Positions 19,670 to 21,194 of a stretch of DNA of 21,194 nucleotides are shown here, piece after piece. The number at the start of each line of letters is the position of its first letter. Position 1 is the first letter of the stretch. Origin of the DNA: Elysia marginata (taxonomy: Eukaryota > Mollusca > Gastropoda > Plakobranchidae); NCBI GenBank assembly GCA_019649035.1, contig BMAT01004532.1, forward strand, positions 130,990-152,183, written 5' to 3'. Position numbers and translations under genes: made by a program. The notes beneath the pieces were generated by a model. The model searched no databases and was not told where the DNA came from. It saw only the letters and a program-made list of their open reading frames with translations.

Positions 19670-20048
19670 GTGCCAGTCGGATGCTATGGATGGGTCTTTT
19701 GTTTTGTTAATACATCAGCGGTGTTCAGGAGGTTTGTTACACCATCGAAAAAGTTTCTCAACCCAGGATGGCAGGAGTATTGTGGTCAAAATGTAAGAGG
19801 CGTGTTTCTTGCGGAGCAAATAGTGCAACAAGTTTTTTATGCAGTCCTAAATCATTGATCTCTAGCGTAGTATTGGGCACAGTCGGCACTACCTCATCGA
19901 TTCCCTTATTATGCAATTTCGGCCGTGGGAAATAATTGTTGGGTAGCATTAGTTTTCGGCTTAAGTAATTATACCTTACAGAAGAAAGCAAATAATCGTA
20001 ATAAAAGACCCATTTGCTATGAAAGTTCCGGGTGTCTGATTTCAACAA
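19670..20048. other. Overlapping opposed open frames, unrecognised
   Basis: The + strand is open over 19670-19858 (62 codons; includes GWQEYCGQNVRGVFLAEQIV). The minus strand is open over 19758-20048 (96 codons, the longest minus-strand frame here outside low-complexity sequence; includes DEVVPTVPNTTLEINDLGL). Both look moderately protein-like over the shared segment 19758-19858. Neither starts in a convincing context or matches a family I can name. Either could be an exon or an eroded transposon piece. Confidence 0.2.
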
Positions 20049-20145
20049 AATTCAAAACTTTTTTCCCCATTTTAAAAGCGGATTGATTATTCTAACAAAA
20101 TACACACGCATCATGTTCAGAGGGGCGTTACCCACACATTTGTAT

Positions 20146-20219
20146 TGCAACTTGCATTGTCAATGCATTGGAAGACCTGATTGACACCCTGAACATGCAA
20201 CGTTTAACATTAAACGTTG
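20146..20219. repeat. Cluster of short perfect palindromes
   Basis: TGCATTG-T-CAATGCA (about 20153-20167), CAATGCATTG (20161-20170) and CAACGTTTAA-CA-TTAAACGTTG (20198-20219, 10-bp perfect arms with a 2-nt spacer) occur within about 70 bp. Confidence 0.7.
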
Positions 20220-20890
20220 GAAGGTTTGAGAAAAGGTAAAGAACATAACACGGCAAAGCATGTAGGGTCTTTTCGAATCTATTTATATGATGAGGCAAAC
20301 TTAGTTACTAAAAACATAACAATAGAAAGCGGATCATCCTTTTTAACATTGCTTTCCTGTGTTATATGCTTCATGCCTGATCTCTGTGGCTCTATTATTT
20401 CTTCTTTTTTAATCATGCACAATAATATCTCAAGGTCTCAATGAACGTAAGTTTTCTTTGCCGTTGAAAGTTTTACTGAAGCAAGCACTTGAGCACCTCG
20501 TCAAAATAAAATATGCAACAAAATTTAGTTTATTATTATTGATATTAATATTAATTTCATACTAATAAACTAACGAAGCGTTTTAGCATTTTGTGATATT
20601 GAATTAAAAAAAATAATAAAAAATACAATAGATGGCGTTTTTGCTATTTAACTGATACCACGGCAACGCTAAAATCTAATTATACACATGCCAGGGCTTG
20701 AGAGACAGACCAGAAACTAAGTGTAAATAAATTGAGTTCTAGCTCAATAGACTGTGACAGTGTGAGGGTATCATATAAAATTGGATAACCTTTTCGTAAT
20801 ATTTTGCAGTGGTAGCCTAAACCAGTTTCTTTTATCACTTTTTTTTTCACTTCAGGCAAAATCAAGGTTTTTCCTAAGCAATTACTGTCA
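20220..20890. other. AT-rich intergenic sequence, nothing recognised
   Basis: The + strand frame at 20217-20444 (75 codons) starts at TTG in the last palindrome arm and has a hydrophobic C-terminal half, but no identity. ATT/TTA-rich simple sequence lies at about 20526-20570. Confidence 0.5.
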
Positions 20891-20894
20891 AAGG

Positions 20895-21006
20895 TTTTGG
20901 AGGTGTGGGTCCAGAAAAGACAGACCCGAATTCACAGCCTAGATCGACAATTTTGGAGGTATGAGTCCAGAAGAGACAGGTCCGAATTCACAACCTAGAT
21001 CGACAA
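20895..21006. repeat. 56-bp tandem duplication
   Basis: Copies at 20895-20950 and 20951-21006 match at 50 of 56 positions, and all six differences are transitions. A third, truncated start (TTTGGAGGCGT) occurs at about 21014-21024, right before the trinucleotide repeat. Confidence 0.93.
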
Positions 21007-21040
21007 TTTAAAATTTGGAGGCGTAAACCAGCCATGCGAT

Positions 21041-21051
21041 ACTGCTACTGT

Positions 21052-21114
<63 letters not shown>

Positions 21115-21194
21115 CACTACTACTACCTCTACTACTATTACTTAAGCTACTACTACTACTTCTACTACTGCTACTACTACTACCACTACTACTA
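21041..21194. repeat. (TAC)n trinucleotide microsatellite at window edge
   Basis: About 150 bp of TAC/ACT units with interruptions (TACCAC, TACCTC, TATTAC, CTTAAGC, TTC, TGC). It runs to the last base, so its full length is unknown. Confidence 0.97.

Noticed and set aside
20895..21194. CRISPR-like or satellite array at the right end
   Set aside because: Only two full direct repeats with no unique spacers, followed by a trinucleotide microsatellite, in animal DNA.

Overview
This is animal nuclear DNA, not bacterial. It is AT-rich, has no operon-like gene packing, and shows GT-AG split exons, microsatellites, and remnants of a LINE, a Penelope-like element and a tRNA-derived SINE. The exon sequences and the mix of RTE-like LINE and GIY-YIG retroelement relics fit a lophotrochozoan, most likely a mollusc (perhaps a gastropod). 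That taxonomic call is inference, not read directly from the sequence.

Left end (1-1760): the last two coding exons (378-506 and 992-1309, + strand) and the 3' UTR of an ectonucleotide pyrophosphatase/phosphodiesterase (ENPP) gene. This is the only confidently real host protein-coding gene. The rest of it lies upstream of the window. The protein ends on a hydrophobic tail with no cytosolic residues.

Middle-left (2240-2830): a decayed minus-strand fragment with a Cys-rich CxC...CPL...C motif and a broken GIY-YIG endonuclease, most likely from a Penelope-like element. Then comes about 2.5 kb of AT-rich sequence, a tRNA-Lys-like SINE head on the minus strand (about 5503-5572), a (GA)n/GACATT satellite with a neighbouring 15-bp tandem array (6177-6395), and a 42-bp tandem duplication (7327-7410).

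Centre (7.4-14 kb): mostly unassigned AT-rich sequence with a few GC-richer patches (about 9.11-9.32, 10.48-10.73, 11.03-11.46 and 12.10-12.33 kb). The patch at 11.0-11.2 kb has a TATA box, an initiator-like site, a DR1 nuclear-receptor half-site pair and a tiny candidate first exon. A minus-strand ORF at 13.6-13.8 kb weakly resembles a Myb/SANT-like DNA-binding domain.

Right (14.6-15.7 kb): a 5'-truncated, multiply frameshifted LINE relic on the minus strand (RTE-like), still showing the F-A-D-D catalytic motif of reverse transcriptase and the usual C-terminal block. From 15.7 to 20.9 kb I see no recognisable gene. The window closes with a 56-bp tandem duplication and a long (TAC)n tract. 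Both ends are microsatellites, consistent with a contig broken at simple repeats.

No previously undescribed system is convincingly present. The observations most worth checking are the ENPP C-terminus, the GIY-YIG relic, the candidate TATA/DR1 promoter, and the young-looking tandem duplications.
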